From the NCBI GenBank assembly GCA_031771865.1, contig JASISA010000027.1, positions 1,984,001-2,048,000 on the forward strand: a DNA stretch of 64,000 nt, written 5' to 3'. Numbering within the stretch: position 1 is the stretch's first letter; every line of letters starts with the position of its first letter. The DNA is from Nothophaeocryptopus gaeumannii (Eukaryota; Ascomycota; Dothideomycetes; Mycosphaerellales; Mycosphaerellaceae). Both the position numbers and the translations under genes were made by a program. Positions 1 through 12,198 of this stretch are shown piece by piece. The notes beneath the pieces were generated by a model that was given only the letters and a program-made list of their open reading frames with translations, had not been told where the DNA came from and searched no databases.

Positions 1-1
1 C

Positions 2-145
2 GAGGAAGCTATAGTAAGCGCGATGGAGCGGCGCTCACCTCGCATGGAGATGGAGGACTTCACCCATGCGGTTGGGAGGGTCAAAGTGTCTGTGCGGGAC
101 AGGGATAAGTATAGGAAGTTGAAGGATAAGTTTGGGCAGAGGTAA
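2..145 (+). CDS. C-terminal fragment of a probable AAA-type ATPase
   Basis: An open frame runs from the left edge to a TAA at 143-145 and encodes 47 residues. The segment reads MEDFTHAVGRVKVSVRDRDK then a basic helix ending KFGQR. Many type II AAA ATPases (Cdc48, Rix7, Afg2, Pex6) end with a helix of the form h-x-x-D/H-F-x-x-A-h-x-x-V-K-x-S-V-x-x-x-D-x-x-x-Y, which this resembles. The rest of the gene, including any Walker motifs, lies outside the window, so the paralogue cannot be named. It converges on abp1, whose stop is about 250 bp downstream. The family call is an inference from one short motif. Confidence 0.4.
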   Translation, partial: EEAIVSAMERRSPRMEMEDFTHAVGRVKVSVRDRDKYRKLKDKFGQR

Positions 146-287
146 TGGGCTCTCAGAGCTGTAATGCGGTTTTGGTAGTGCCGAGGCGGCTGCCCTAAGT
201 TTAAACAAGTATTCTTATGAGAGAGCAGGATAGGAATAGGCTCTCCAGAGCTACAATGCAATTTTGATAGTGCTGAGGCGGCCTGCC
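146..287. repeat. Imperfect direct duplication of about 50 bp
   Basis: Copy A is 146-194 and copy B 237-287. Apart from two 1-base indels they differ at seven positions by my alignment, and every difference is a transition (six involve G/A or C/T in the RIP direction when read from A to B). Similarity continues weakly into TTTAAAC/TTTGAAAC. The pair lies in the gap between the ATPase stop and the abp1 stop, so at least one copy is probably in a 3' UTR. Confidence 0.7.
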
Positions 288-395
288 AGTGTTTGAAACG
301 ACGATGAGAAAGCGAGAGGCACTTGAGAAACTGCTTTTGGTCTTCTTATCTACAGTGCTGTGCCTATCCCTTTTGAAACTCCTTCCGTATGACCT

Positions 396-2890
396 CTACT
401 CGTCCAGCTTCACGTAATTCGCTGGGAAGAGACCAGCGCGGCCATTGTACTCACCAGACCACCAGTTGTCGTCGGGAAATTCCTATCCATAGTTAGCGGC
501 CTATCTGTGAATCGTGAGGCGGATGTACTCACGACATTCGTGATCTTCGCGCCATCCGGGAAGCTAAGCTCATTCTCCTCGGCAGCTTCATAGTCATACT
601 CGGCAGTTGCAGTAGGCAGGTGCCCGCCAGCAGGCTGCGGCGGGCCTGGCGGAGGAGCCGCATCCTCCTCGGCGTACCCAGTAGCAGCGGCGCCACCGCT
701 AGCACCGCCAGCAACGAGCTCGACATAGTTCGATGGGAACAGACCCTTCTCCCCTCGGCTGTTCTCACCTATCCACCAATCGTTGTCGACCATTTCAATG
801 CCAGTGATGCGCTCTCCCTCTCTAAGAGCGATCTCGTTGTCTTCATCTTTGTCGTAATCAAACTGTGCAATTGCTTCATGTCCGCCAGACGAGCCGCGTG
901 GGTCTTCAGCCTGTCCAAATGTGCTCGCAGCTGCTGCTTGTGCCGCGCCTCGAGAGGGGTCATGCTGCTCAACCTGCGGCTCGGGCTCGAGGTCCTGGTG
1001 CTGCGAAGCTACCTTGGAAAGCGAGTCACTGGGCACTGCGCGTGGAGGTAGGGAATCCGCTGGTTCCAAAGGCTCTGGCTCAGAACCGCGACCGACCGGC
1101 ATGGCAATGCGGACTGGAGATCCTTGTGGCAATGGCTGCTCGTCCTCTTCCTCATCTTCATCTTGTGGCACAGGCCTTGGTGGAGGCGATGGAAGGTCTT
1201 GGTGCTGCGCAGCAGGAACCTCTGTCTCGGACGGTCTCTGGGGTAGTCCTGGGATGGGGATGCCTCGAGCGCCCGCGTTTGGCTTGCTCGAAGTATCAAG
1301 TGGCGGAGGCCCTGGAGCACCACCAGTAGGCTCACGCGTAAAGCCCATCGGAGGAGCACCTCCAAATCGGTCTTTGATAACTGAGACACCACCAGTGGCC
1401 GGCTCAGCCTCCTCCCTGAGCGGCTCATCCTGTCCAGTGCGCTGCGAGCTTACGCCGCTTCCACCTGTGCGAGAAGGAATCTGCACACCCCACTTCTTGC
1501 CACCGTATCCGCTCTGCCATCCGCCGCTCGTCTGACTTTGAATTGGCGAGGTTGGTGCCCCAAAGCCTGGGGATGCTGTATCTGCAGCTCCGCTCGTACC
1601 ACGTTCGCGTGCCTTGCGCTCTGCCCAGATCTGCGCGGGTGTCTTACCGCCTTCGTCCGCAAAGTTCTTGCCCGCAGTACCGACCTGAGCAGCTGATAGA
1701 ATTGGTTTCGCCTGGAAGCCTCCTGGTGCGGGTGCCTTCGTGCCGGAGAAGTTGCTTGCTTGTGCGCCGAATCGGTTGGCAACTTTAGGCTTTGGCAGTT
1801 CGGTCAGAGGTCGCGCTTGGTTGAACGCAGCGGAGCGATCAGCGAGTGACTTCGGCGCATTCTCGTCATTGTCCGCTGGCTGAGCTGGCTCGGGAACGGG
1901 AGCCGGAGCAGGTGCTCCTTGAGCTTTACGTCTGATTTCCGCGATATCGACCTTTCCAACAGGTTCGTAAGAGCCCTTGACTACTGTTGGTCTATCGTCC
2001 TTCAGCGAGCCCGAATCTTGTGCCTGCCGTCTTAAGGCAGCAATGTCGACCTTGCCAACAGGCTGGTATCCACCGCTGCCTGCGACATCTGGTCTGCTGC
2101 CATTGCTTGCAGACGGTGGCTGCTGAAATTGTGAAGGCTCGCGTTGTTGTTGAAGCGAGGCCATGTCCACCTTTGTAGGCTGATAGGCTGACTGCACCTT
2201 TTCGAGCTGAGAGCGGGTGACTGGCGGCGCATCGTCACCCCAGCCATCGGCGTCTGTTCGGCCAGATGGAGCAGGCGCGCGTGTCCTACCAAGAGGATTG
2301 TATCCTCCTGTCACACCGAAGCTCTTGGTTGGTAGCACTGGTTTCGAGGCCACTGGTGGTGGAGGTCCTCCGGCAGCCGAAGGAGCTGGAACGGAGCCAC
2401 CGCCGCTGTACTTGGAGCCCGAGGAGTCCGCTACCTTTTGCACGATGAGCTCAGGAGTGAGGTCGCGGTCTGATCGCGCGGTGACCTGCACATGATATCC
2501 GTGTAGCACCTTGGAAACTGCGTTCAGGTGGCTTGTGAAGTATCCCTTCGTCCTCTCCGGAACACCCTCGCCGCACCAGGCAATGAGAACGCTCTTTGGA
2601 AGGGTGGTATTCGGGTCCTTTACCTTCACGAAGGCGAATTGAATGCGACCATCTGAGAATTCCTCAATCAAATCCGCAAGCTCGCCCTCTCCCGTCGTTT
2701 GTACAGACAGCACACTCTCTTTCCCAGACTCGGCTTGGAAGGCATTGGCGAGTGGTGCCTTGACGGAGAAGACGGCCCAGATACCGAACGTTGGAGAGGA
2801 CGAAGCTGGACCGGAGAGAGAGGAGTTGACGATCTTCTGGTAGCTCGAGGTTATGGAAGGCCCATTCTGCGAAAGGTTCAAGGCAGCCAT
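396..2890 (-). CDS. abp1: Actin-binding protein Abp1 (drebrin-like, ADF-H and two SH3 domains)
   Basis: Cortical actin-patch protein that binds F-actin and recruits endocytic partners and Arp2/3 regulators. The start at 2890 (CACCATGG context) gives about 814 residues. An ADF-homology domain fills residues 1-140. It is followed by a long disordered region with three repeats around KVDMASL, KVDIAAL and KVDIAEI, typical of fungal Abp1, then an acidic Pro-rich stretch. One SH3 domain (AQFDYDKDEDNEIALREGE ... NYVELV) lies near 670-725. A second (AEYDYEAAEENELSF) closes the protein. The last SH3 is interrupted by a 50 bp intron (483-532, GTGAGT...TAG); splicing restores DNWWSGEYNGRAGLFPANYV and a stop at 396. 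An in-frame extension to 2959 exists but lacks conserved character. Sla1, a partner in the same patches, is encoded 48 kb away. Confidence 0.95.
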
Positions 2891-3577
2891 GGTGAGATTG
2901 CGTCCAAGTGTGTGTGTAGCGCTTCGTGGGGGGATGTAGCCTCCGGGGCGACAATTCAACGCTAATTGCGCTCAGTATCAACTCAATTTGAAGACGGCCC
3001 AAGGATAATGGCCAATGGAGAAGTGTTGAATGTAGGGTGCATGAGCAATGTATGTAACGGTGTATGTAGGTACAGCAGGACAGCTGCGACCTGAAGCTGT
3101 GCTCTTGGCGATGACGAAGAAGCCACGAGGCTGGCAACGGCGGCGCTTCACTGCTTCCATCGCTGCCACTTCGTATTCGTACGCGCAGCACCAGATAACT
3201 TCAGCTCCAGGCAAACACAGATTTGCATCTTACAGTCACTCGCAGTCTCGCCCTCGAGTTGGAAGACATATCCTCTGAAAGTCATCTCACAAACCGAAAC
3301 GAATATACGGAAGCTGCACCATCAATACGGGCCACTCCCAGCAGGACTGGACGTCAAACATCGTAGAACAGCGTCAAGACGGGCGAGAAGAACCCGTATT
3401 CAAATAATTAAGTGCCGTTGACAAAGCTTGTTGCCGCCTGCTTCTCTTCGGTATCGAGTTCGTCTCAACATGCTGCTCGCGATCCTGAGAGCACAGCATG
3501 GTCCCAGTTGCGAGAGACGAAGACCTCTTGCTTCTTTAGGCGAACCAGCCACTACGCTTAAGGAAGGCGCACTCAGA
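2891..3577. other. Upstream region of abp1, no gene seen
   Basis: Holds the presumed abp1 promoter and the 3' side of the doubtful gene at 3578-4466. Only short overlapping frames without recognisable motifs occur. No RNA gene or repeat was noticed. Confidence 0.5.
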
Positions 3578-4466
3578 CTATTGAAGGCGGGTCGAAGCGG
3601 GTGAGAATCGGCAACGAAGTCCGTCACGTACAACCAGAACTTCTACCCCCTCTCTAGAGGCAATGCTTTTTCGCTTGTCATTGTCGTTGCTGAAGAGAGC
3701 CTTGTATCCCAGCTCCTTGTTGATGTCGCCAAGTGCCACCGCACTTGCTTCCTTGCCGAGTCGACGCTGGACGAGTGCGGCGACGAGCTGTCGATGTCAG
3801 CTCTAGCTGACTCGAGCCGTGTGGGGGTGAATAGCAGGGAGGATTTTAATCTCTCTATATCCCCGTTTTGTAAAGGAAGGGATGATATCGGCGAACGAGG
3901 TGCTATCCGCAGACATCCCAGGCCTTTCTCTCGCGAACTTCATGCTACCGTAAATGGGACCGAGAGCGATGTCCTGTAGAAGATCGGGCTCTTTTACACA
4001 TCCCTTGCTAGGGCATGGGCCGACACCCACAAGCCTGCTGTTGTGTATGTTACTAAGAGGAGTTCCAAGGGATTTGCCGGTCCATTCAGGTATGGTCTCG
4101 CTGTCCCGGAGTATGCGCAGGCGACTCGTGGCGACATCGACTCTCTGCTGGATCTCATTTTCATTTGGAGCTACGGCTGTACCCAAGCAACGACGGTTTA
4201 GGTCCTGGAGGGCCTCAGCCAAAGAGGAAAGGCTGAGGCACCGCGTCGCTACCGATCTGTAGCCATTCTTTTTCGAAGCCTTGGTACTCACCTGGATCTG
4301 GTAGTGAGTACATGAAAGGGACATGAGTGAGCTGGGAGTCACATACCAGCTTGGACTGCTTGCATAAGGGCGGTGTGGATGGGATGCACTGTCCGATTGG
4401 GAGTGGTGCTCGTGATCCCGCGTTCTGGATGGTGTAAAAGATCTCGATTGAGGATTCCACCGGCAC
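3578..4466 (-). pseudogene. Unrecognised protein gene, possibly decayed
   Basis: A plausible two-exon model starts at 4466 (MPVESSIEIFYTIQNAGSR). It splices a 115 bp intron at 4177-4291 (GTGAGT donor, CTAAAC branch, TACAG acceptor) and continues as VAPNENEIQQRVDVATSRLR to a TAG at 3803-3805, about 182 residues. In the same frame, after TAG and TGA (3797-3799), a further 72 codons are open (3796-3578; LVAALVQRRLGKEASAVALG and more), with coding-like composition. I found no convincing splice pair that removes the two stops. Either this is a decayed gene, or a donor I do not recognise exists, or the two parts are separate. An unspliced frame (4483-3803, 226 codons) is an alternative. No family is recognised. 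Confidence 0.35.
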
Positions 4467-5530
4467 TCTACGCCGCGTATCATGCCTGTTTCAGTCGGTT
4501 CAGTTGCTCACTCGATGCTCCCAAGTTCTAAGCATCCTGATGCTCAAGTCATGGCTACGCAAGCGGTCCAATGGTGGGTGACAAACTCATTGCCCCTCCT
4601 CTACGTGAATTTTTCAGAGCATTCCGAGCGAGACAACGGAAGCATAAAATCGTTTTGCATCGTGGGGAGGCCTTTAAGCCTAACGTCCCCATACTCTACA
4701 GCTTCTCCAATCTCTAAGGTGCTGCAGTCACCCTTAGCAGCATCAAAGAATGTAGCATTTTGCGAGAGGCTGGCAATGAGCTTTTGTCACTTGCCCTCGG
4801 TCTGCGACATTGGAATAAATACTCTGATGACTATATGTGTGTTCGTTTGATGGCGACCATCCGACGGGAGAGGTCAAGGTGTGGAGTGTGGTATCGCTTC
4901 GGAGTCGATATTGCAGAATTTGACATCTTATAAACTTAGCACAGCAGTGTAGACAAGGAATGCAAAAAGGAGATGCTCACAACGCACTTACTCCGGATTC
5001 CTATTCACTGGCTTTTTGCATGTGAAATGCAGGGAAGCGAAGTAATTGAGATGGGCATGCAGAAGTCGAAGGAAGATCGAGACCAGCAGCGAGCACTTGT
5101 GCAGGAAATGGCCCGAGCTGGTGGGAGACTTTCGCTAAATTGCCCCATCAATCTGATTGGTCCCGACCGACCCGTTCTCGGTGCGCTTTACTTCGCTACT
5201 CTTCCACCTTCGCTCTCTGCAACCTGTTCCATACAATCACACCCCCAGACACACACACCACCCTCGCATCGCCATCGCCATCGCAAGCGACCAGGTGAGG
5301 GCCACGCCTTCATACATCGAACGCGACTTCCATAACATTTCTGTTCTTTGCGCGCGCTCCCTCGCCAGGTTGCTGCTGCCATCGCTGTCAAGTGTTCTTT
5401 CTACCTTTCATTCTCCCTGACAACACGCAGCTATTACCTTACCAGCTACTACTCGGGCATGGCGCTTCTTTCCCGATAGCTTACTGCTGTACATCTTTGC
5501 TACAGGTACTGACCGCCAGCGGCCTCCACC
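4467..5530. other. Divergent promoter region
   Basis: About 1.06 kb between the doubtful minus-strand gene and the F-box gene. An inverted CCAAT (ATTGG) ends at 5160, followed by C/T-rich and CA-rich tracts up to the F-box start, consistent with a fungal core promoter and 5' UTR. No coding frame looks real. Confidence 0.45.
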
Positions 5531-8500
5531 ATGGAAAGCGCGAACGGGTCGGACTCCGACTCCGATTTCTATGGCAACAATACCCCTACACAACAACTGC
5601 GAGAGCGCGACCCAGAAGCTGAAGCACAGCCAGAGCCAGAGCCAGAGCCCGTACAGCCCCAGGCGCCGGACTGTGAGCTTCATGTTTCTGCTGCCGATCC
5701 CGTTGTGACCGCGTCAGCTACTACTGCTTCTCCCGCCCCGGATCAGGACATGCCGGACGCTTCTTTACCTGTTGCGCCAGATGCCGTGCAAGCCGATACG
5801 GACGACAACGATTCATCCTCGGAGATGGACATGTCTGAGCCCAGCCGATCGCCAACACCAGAGCGATCAATGCCAGAGCCAGCGCCCGCCGTCGAGCCTG
5901 CCACCGCTGCCACCACTGCCAACCACGCTGGAGCCAAGCGCAAGCTCAGTGATACTGTTGAAGAGGCTGACCCTGACACGCGCCCAGTACCTGCAGACGA
6001 ACAGACGAAGAAGCCCAGGCTTTCCGAACTGCCCGCTATGAACGGACACAAGTCTTCGCCGCCGCGTCTTGATACCGCTCTCTGGCAGCGCATCTTCACC
6101 TACCTTCCCCCTGCAATGCTCTGTCGCTGCCTACGCGTCTGCAAAGACTTCAACAAGTACCTCACAGAAACTCGAGCTTCTCCAGCGCCTTCCAAAAATC
6201 GGCCTGCAACCCGCCAGCTGGACAGTGAGGCCATATGGACCCAGTCCAGGAAGACGTGCTTCCCACAGCTTCCGCGACCGCTCTCCGGGCACACCGAGCT
6301 CGGGATGCTGAAGCTAATTGGAAACCATAATTGCCAGTTCTGTGGAAAGGTGCCCATTCCACCTCCCGCTACGACCGTGTTCAACTGTGGGCCTGGCCCA
6401 AATGGTGTGCGCGTCATGTTTCCCTTCGGCATTCGAGCTTGCGGCACCTGCATTGAGCCGCATCTCTTCAAGGTAAGTACCCAACCCAGATGTAACTTTC
6501 AGCCACTTCTCACGGCTGCACAGGACATCGAGATCTTGACCGACCGGAACATCTCCCAACTTCGACTGGGCATTCCGCATGGTTTCCGCTCCCCCGACCT
6601 TCATTTCGTCACCGAGACAGTTCGTCAGATACCACCTGGTATTCCGGGACAGTTGCGTTTTTCAAAAGTGTATTTCAGACGAGATCTGGAAGACATCAAG
6701 AGCGAGGAAGATGAAGCCAAACAGCTTGGCGAAGGTGCCGTAGACGAGTGGCGCAAAGGTTTGTCGACCAAGGGCAAGGACGCCATGGCAGACTCTGCTC
6801 GTTGGGAGAAGTGGGAAGCGCAACTTCGTCTTGGCGCAAATCTCGCACAAGTGCTCAGGGAGTATGATCTCTCTTCTTTTCCGCGCTATGTCCTGGAGAC
6901 CCAGAGTAGACCTGCTGGAGTAGACGGTCAGTCGTCTGTGACGACGAACGGTAAGCAACTTCTCTCAGTCATTAGGGCTCGATTCCATCCCGGTGAGCTC
7001 CGCAAGCATTGATTTGATCTTCCTATTTCCGCTTCACGATACTTCTCTGGCCGACGCGTGTGCACCTGCCAGAAGAGGTGGATCTGATGAGAAGACTCCA
7101 AACCTGACACAGATTCACAGGCACTCACCCACTTCCTCAACCTGTCCATGTCTTCCCCAACGGCTATGGGCAACAGTTCCAGCACTTCCCGCAGGCGCCG
7201 CCTAGTCATCCGCCTGGGTGGCCTCCTGGACATCCGGCTGGTTACCCGCCCGGATATCCGCCTACACATCACCAGCTCCCATTCCCACCAGTTCACCAGC
7301 CTCAGCAACACCTGCGTCCTGTCCGGAATGCACAAGAGGTTGAAGAAGCGCGCCAGGTCCGGAGAGCAGAGATAGAACGCCGATGCAAAGAGCTTGAGCC
7401 ACCTGTGGAACCCAATGTATTACAGCACATGGAGTCGTTTCAGGCCGCCATGCAAATCACCACGCCTTTTACGGATGCATCCTGGGATATGCTGCGACCA
7501 AGAATATTAGCTCAGAGGGAGGCCGCGGAGCTCACCGAACACGCCAGGGCTTCACAACTGGCTGCACTGCAGGCGGCAATGCCTTCCTCCATCTCTGAGG
7601 ACATCATACCCAGACCTGCCAAGGAGACATACGACAAGGAGTATGAAGAAGCACAGATGCCTCTGCGCAAGAGGCTCGGTGAGTACGCTGACGACTGCAT
7701 CAATGGCCACTGGGGAGGCGGCAAGATGTTGACCAAGGACAACGTTCCCATCTTCGCAATCCAGGTGATGTTGCACGTGCGCCAACGCTATGAGGAAGAT
7801 CAGCAGCTTGGGCTTCTTCCTGCGTTCGAAGCTCCTGCCAAGAAGGACCAATCGAAGCCGGGCAGCCCGTTGCCGGAGCCCTTTCTTTCACTCGACAACA
7901 TGAAATGGGTCTATGACAACAAGGTGAGACCCTTCACGGATATCCATCGCAAGGAGCACTTTATCTGCGTCGGGTGTGAGGAGGACAAGAAGCCCACCAA
8001 GTGGTTTGCTTTTGAAGGACTGATCCAGCATTACGGCGCAAAGCACACCACCGCCTTCAGCAAAGGCAATATCGTTGTACATTGGCAGACTGCCGAATGG
8101 CCAGAAGACCCTCCGTTTCACACCAACCCTGCGAAGTGGCTCAAGTCCGAGTACAAAGGCCATGGCCGAGCCCGGAACACACCACAGAGCCACTACGAGG
8201 GATCGTATCAAACATCACCTGCGCATCGTTCGACGAACCGATATTCGGGCAGTGAATATCAAAACGCCAACTCGGGGTACCCTTCCGAGTCCTATGGTCA
8301 ACACGCTCACGCCCCGGCCAATGGCTATACCTATCAGTCGCAGCCCACGCAGCCCAGTCCAGGTCCCAATTACGATGAGCAAGTTACCAAAATCTCCGAG
8401 GATGCGCGTGAGGTATGGGATCTTTTGGATGGTATTCAAGATCTCTTGGATTGTGTCCGAGTCCACACTGCGCTTCACCACGCTGTAGCAAAGTCCATCG

Positions 8501-10116
8501 ACCGATATGGTCAGAGACCAACGCTCGACTTTTTGACCGATGCTATAACCTCTTCGAACGGACATATGAAGCCGTTTAAAGGTCCGGCTAGGCTTGCATG
8601 TAAATCATGCGTTGCTGCATCGGGCAATGCCAACCGTAACGCTTCGTACTGGACTCGAGTTCATGGTATGAAACTGTTCAATCTGTCGACCCTGATCACT
8701 CACTTCAAGTTGATACATCAGCCGCATGAGAGTGTCGGACCTCTGGATTGGACCAAGGACATGATCGAGTTACCTGAAAAGCAACTTGTCAAGGAATTGA
8801 TGCACACTCCAGGGACGGATGACGAAAAGCTTGCTCTCCTTGCAGCCGCATTCCCTGGCGTCTTCCCAACCCCACTGCCGAGGGTTGGCGTTGTAACGGA
8901 GAGTAAACCAGAGGCCGCATCTAGCAGCACGCCTGTTGCTAGCCTGCTTGGTCGATTGAACAAGAATCAGAAGAATCAGACGAAGAAGAAAGGCCAGAAG
9001 CAACCGAATGGCGTGCCGGATCGTCAGGCGTCTCAGGAGCCTCTCCCTGAGCCAAAGGAGGACGAGTACGATCCTCTGCGCCCGGCTTTGGTTCAAAGCG
9101 AGACATTCGACCCTGGACAGTTCGATACGGATGCCCGCAAACCGTCTGTGCAATCCTTACCACCTGTGCCGCCTGCACTGGCACCGCAGCCAATCAACAC
9201 ATTCAACCTTGGACCAGAGACTCTGGCAGCACTCCAAAGCCTCACGTCAATGAGCGCTGGACCCAATGCGCCTCCTGCCAACCGCCGTGCTACCCGTAGT
9301 CCTTCTGTTGGTCGCGGTGAGCCCAAGATCTTGACGCCTTCCTTTCCACCTTCAGCGGTCACACCAACAGGTCAGCCAGATATTGCTGCCATTTTGGCGT
9401 CTCTCACCGGACAGGGCTCTGCTGCCCCACCAAGCGCTGCGGGCAATCGAGCGGACAGTGTTCCTCGACACCAACACTCAGATTCGCGTTCGAAGCCACA
9501 TGACGCGCCTTCGCCCTCCTATCAGCGCGAGGGTCGGCGTCCAAGCTTACGTTACGAGCCCACATACCAAGCGCCCCCGGAGCCTGCGGTACCTCACGGC
9601 ATCCATGAACTCCAAGCTGCGTTGTCACAAAATCATCGCCAGTACGAGCAGAATCAACAAGTGGCGTACGCAGATCGTCCCTATACGCAGCCGCCACCAC
9701 AGTACCAGTATGTCTACGAGAACGAGTCTCGCTACGGCCAGCCTCAGCCTCACACGCCTATCTATCGCGAGCCAGCGGTCCAGTATGTGCAACTACCAGA
9801 GAGGGAGCCGCACACTCAGCACAGCTACCAATACGAGCAAACTGCACCCAAGCCGATCTATGTCGATCAGTACGGCAGGCCGCTGATTCCCATCGACTCT
9901 CAGCCAGCTCCGGTGCAGTACGCACCAAACCCCTACGACCACCAGCAGCAATACAGACGGCCAGAGCAGCCTGTCTATACCACTATCGCACCACCGGCTC
10001 ATCTTCAGCCCGTGTACGACGATAGGCGTCCTCCTGTGTATTACGAGCAGGTTCCACATGGCGCTCCACGATACGCATACGACGACGGCGGTCGCGCCTC
10101 GGTGCCACGGTCATGA
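5531..10116 (+). CDS. F-box protein with zinc-finger-like C-terminal region
   Basis: Two long frames join into one protein of about 1454 residues by splicing a 51 bp intron (6473-6523, GTAAGT...CACAG, in frame and stop-free) and a 170 bp intron (6951-7120, GTAAGC...CTGAC...TCACAG). The N-terminal 170 residues are acidic and disordered (EPEP repeat). An F-box-like motif is at 180-213 (DTALWQRIFTYLPPAMLCRC). A C-x2-C pair and a second C-x2-C (about 265-310) suggest a zinc site. A His/Pro-rich linker is followed by two C2H2-like fingers, CVGC...HYGAKH near 740-766 and CKSC...THFKLIH near 945-985. The C-terminus is Gln/Tyr/Pro-rich. F-box proteins usually act as SCF ubiquitin-ligase receptors; the zinc fingers suggest a nuclear role, which is inference. 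I know similar fungal proteins only as uncharacterised. Confidence 0.85.
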
Positions 10117-10628
10117 AAGGAGAAAATGAAATTGAAAAGGCAGGAATTGAGTTCGAGAAGAGGAGTGGGAAAATCGTTTGGTGTATGATTTGCATGGCTC
10201 GGTCAGGAAGGCATTGTGGGAAAAGTCGTTGTACAACCGAGATACCACTCCGCGCGCTGCTGGCCATTGTAATATACTCGACCGCAAACTTCACTGTACT
10301 TGTAGCACTTGACTCTGTATACCTAAGCAGCACTTGTAATCTTGCATAATTTGGCGACAAAGGTCGGTCTTCCAGACTCCTATTTCTTTGATCAGCGTGG
10401 AATTTGGGCCGAGAAAGTCTCAGATGCCCCACCACATCAGCTCATGCCATTGGAAGGTTGCAGTTCTGCAGCCGACGCTACCCTGGCTGGCCGCCTTCCG
10501 CTGATGAATCAACGATGATGCCGGCCGAGGCGATATAGTCAATGACAATGTCACGCCCTCTCAATCTCGCAGGACGGCCATGATAGCCAGCGAGTGAGAT
10601 CAGAAAGAGTCATCAAGGAGCCGCGAGT
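10117..10628. other. Intergenic region between F-box and MFS genes
   Basis: About 0.5 kb with the F-box gene 3' UTR and the MFS promoter. A single GATA-type site (TGATAG, near 10580) is present but could be chance. Nothing else seen. Confidence 0.4.
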
Positions 10629-12198
10629 ATGGGCGATTCTTCCAATGGCAACGGCAAGCCGCCGCGCAAAGTCGACGTCGCTATCAAAAGCCAAAGCACG
10701 CCTGGAAACGACAACGACGATGCCGCTCGACTTGTCCGGAGAGATGCAGATAGCGCCATCACCGCAACCGAGCCAATTCTCACGCAAGAAGAACTGGCTC
10801 TCGAGAAACGTCTCCGCCTCAAAGTCGACCTTCGCCTCTGCACGATAGCCGGAATCCTTTGCTCCCTCAACCTCCTCGACTCAGGCATAATTTCTTCGGC
10901 GAGTGTGACTTCGATGCTGAAAGATCTCGACTTATCCGGGAATCGATATAGTGTGGCCATCTTCATCTTTACCATCTCCAGCATTGCATTTCAACTCCCG
11001 TCAACTATTGCCGTGAGGAAGTTTGGGCCGAGAATATGGTTTGCGACGATTACGTTCGCTTTTGGGGTCATTACGATGTGTACGGCTTTTATACATACGT
11101 GGAAGGAGATGATCGCGTTGAGAGTGTTGTTGGGTATGGCGATGAGTGGGATTTATCCTGGCCTGACGTACTTGATTAGTACGTGGTATTTGAGGCGAGA
11201 ACAGCAAGTAAGGTTTGCGTTCTTGCAGAGTGGACAGGTCATTATCTTGGCGACTGGATCGATCATCAATTGGGGCTTGAATCATCTGAACGGTAGAGGT
11301 GGACTGGAGGGATGGAGATATATGTTCCTCGTTCAAGGACTGGTTACGATTGTGCTGGGGTTCTTGACGTATTTCTGGATTGTGGACTTTCCGGAGAACG
11401 CACATCGGAGCTTGTGGTTCCTGACGGAAGAAGAGCAGGCGTTGGCTGTTTCGAGAATTCAAAGGGATAGGAAGGATGTTCAGGCTGATCCGTTTTCGTG
11501 GAGCAAAGTGTTGGTGCATGCGAAGGATGTCAAGGTCTATGGCTTTGCGTGCATGTTCTTCTTGGTGAACATTGTCTCCACGAGCTTGTCGTACTTCTTG
11601 CCGATCATCTTACGATCAGGTACCAACAGCTTCGACGACATGTTCTTTGGTCACCAGCTAACATATCACAGGCATGGGCTTCGGCGAAAACGCCTCCATC
11701 ATTCTCTCAGCTCCACCTTACTACTACGCCGTCATCCCGGTAATTATTTCCTCCATCATTGGCGACAAATACAATCTCCGCGGCCCCGTCATCACTTTCA
11801 ACTCACTCTGCCTCATCGTCGGCTTCTGCATGACAGGTTTCGCCAACCAAGTCACAGTCCGCTATATCGGCACATACCTTGCCACAGGAGCCTACATTTC
11901 CAACTGGGCTGCAATCACGACTTATCAAGCAAACAATATTACTGGACAATGGAAACGGGCTTTCACTGCTGCGGCTGTCACGGCGATGAATGGAGCTGGG
12001 GGCATTGCGGGGAGCTATATTGTGAGGCAGAGTGAAGCGCCGAGATATCCGACTGCTGTGTGGATATCTATTGGGTCGCATATTTTGATTATTGGATTTG
12101 TTGGAGTGTTTTCGCTTTACTTCTATTTCGCCAACCACAGGCAAAGGGCAGGGAAAGCGATACTCGAGCATACGGATGGCTTTCGGTATACGTTCTAG
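10629..12198 (+). CDS. MFS transporter, allantoate permease (Dal5/ACS) type
   Basis: Plasma-membrane symporter of the anion:cation symporter family, which carries allantoate, ureidosuccinate, nicotinate, pantothenate or similar carboxylates in fungi; the substrate cannot be read from sequence. Exon 1 (10629-11619) and exon 2 (11672-12198) are separated by a 52 bp intron (GTACCA donor, GCTAAC branch, CACAG acceptor) and encode 505 residues, normal for the family. After a polar N-terminus of about 70 residues there are about 12 hydrophobic segments. Family-typical stretches include LLDSGIISSASVTSM, GMAMSGIYPGLTYLISTWY and GWRYMFLVQGL. The C-terminal half has GFGENASIILSAPPYYYAV and TGQWKRAFTAA. 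No gene cluster surrounds it. Confidence 0.9.

Noticed and set aside
921..1535. Plus-strand frames of up to 204 codons opposite abp1
   Set aside because: Antisense shadows caused by Pro/Gly/Ser-rich coding sequence; the minus strand has a complete Abp1.
10574..10590. GATA site before the MFS transporter as evidence for nitrogen control
   Set aside because: A single TGATAG is expected by chance in 500 bp; not enough to call a regulatory site.
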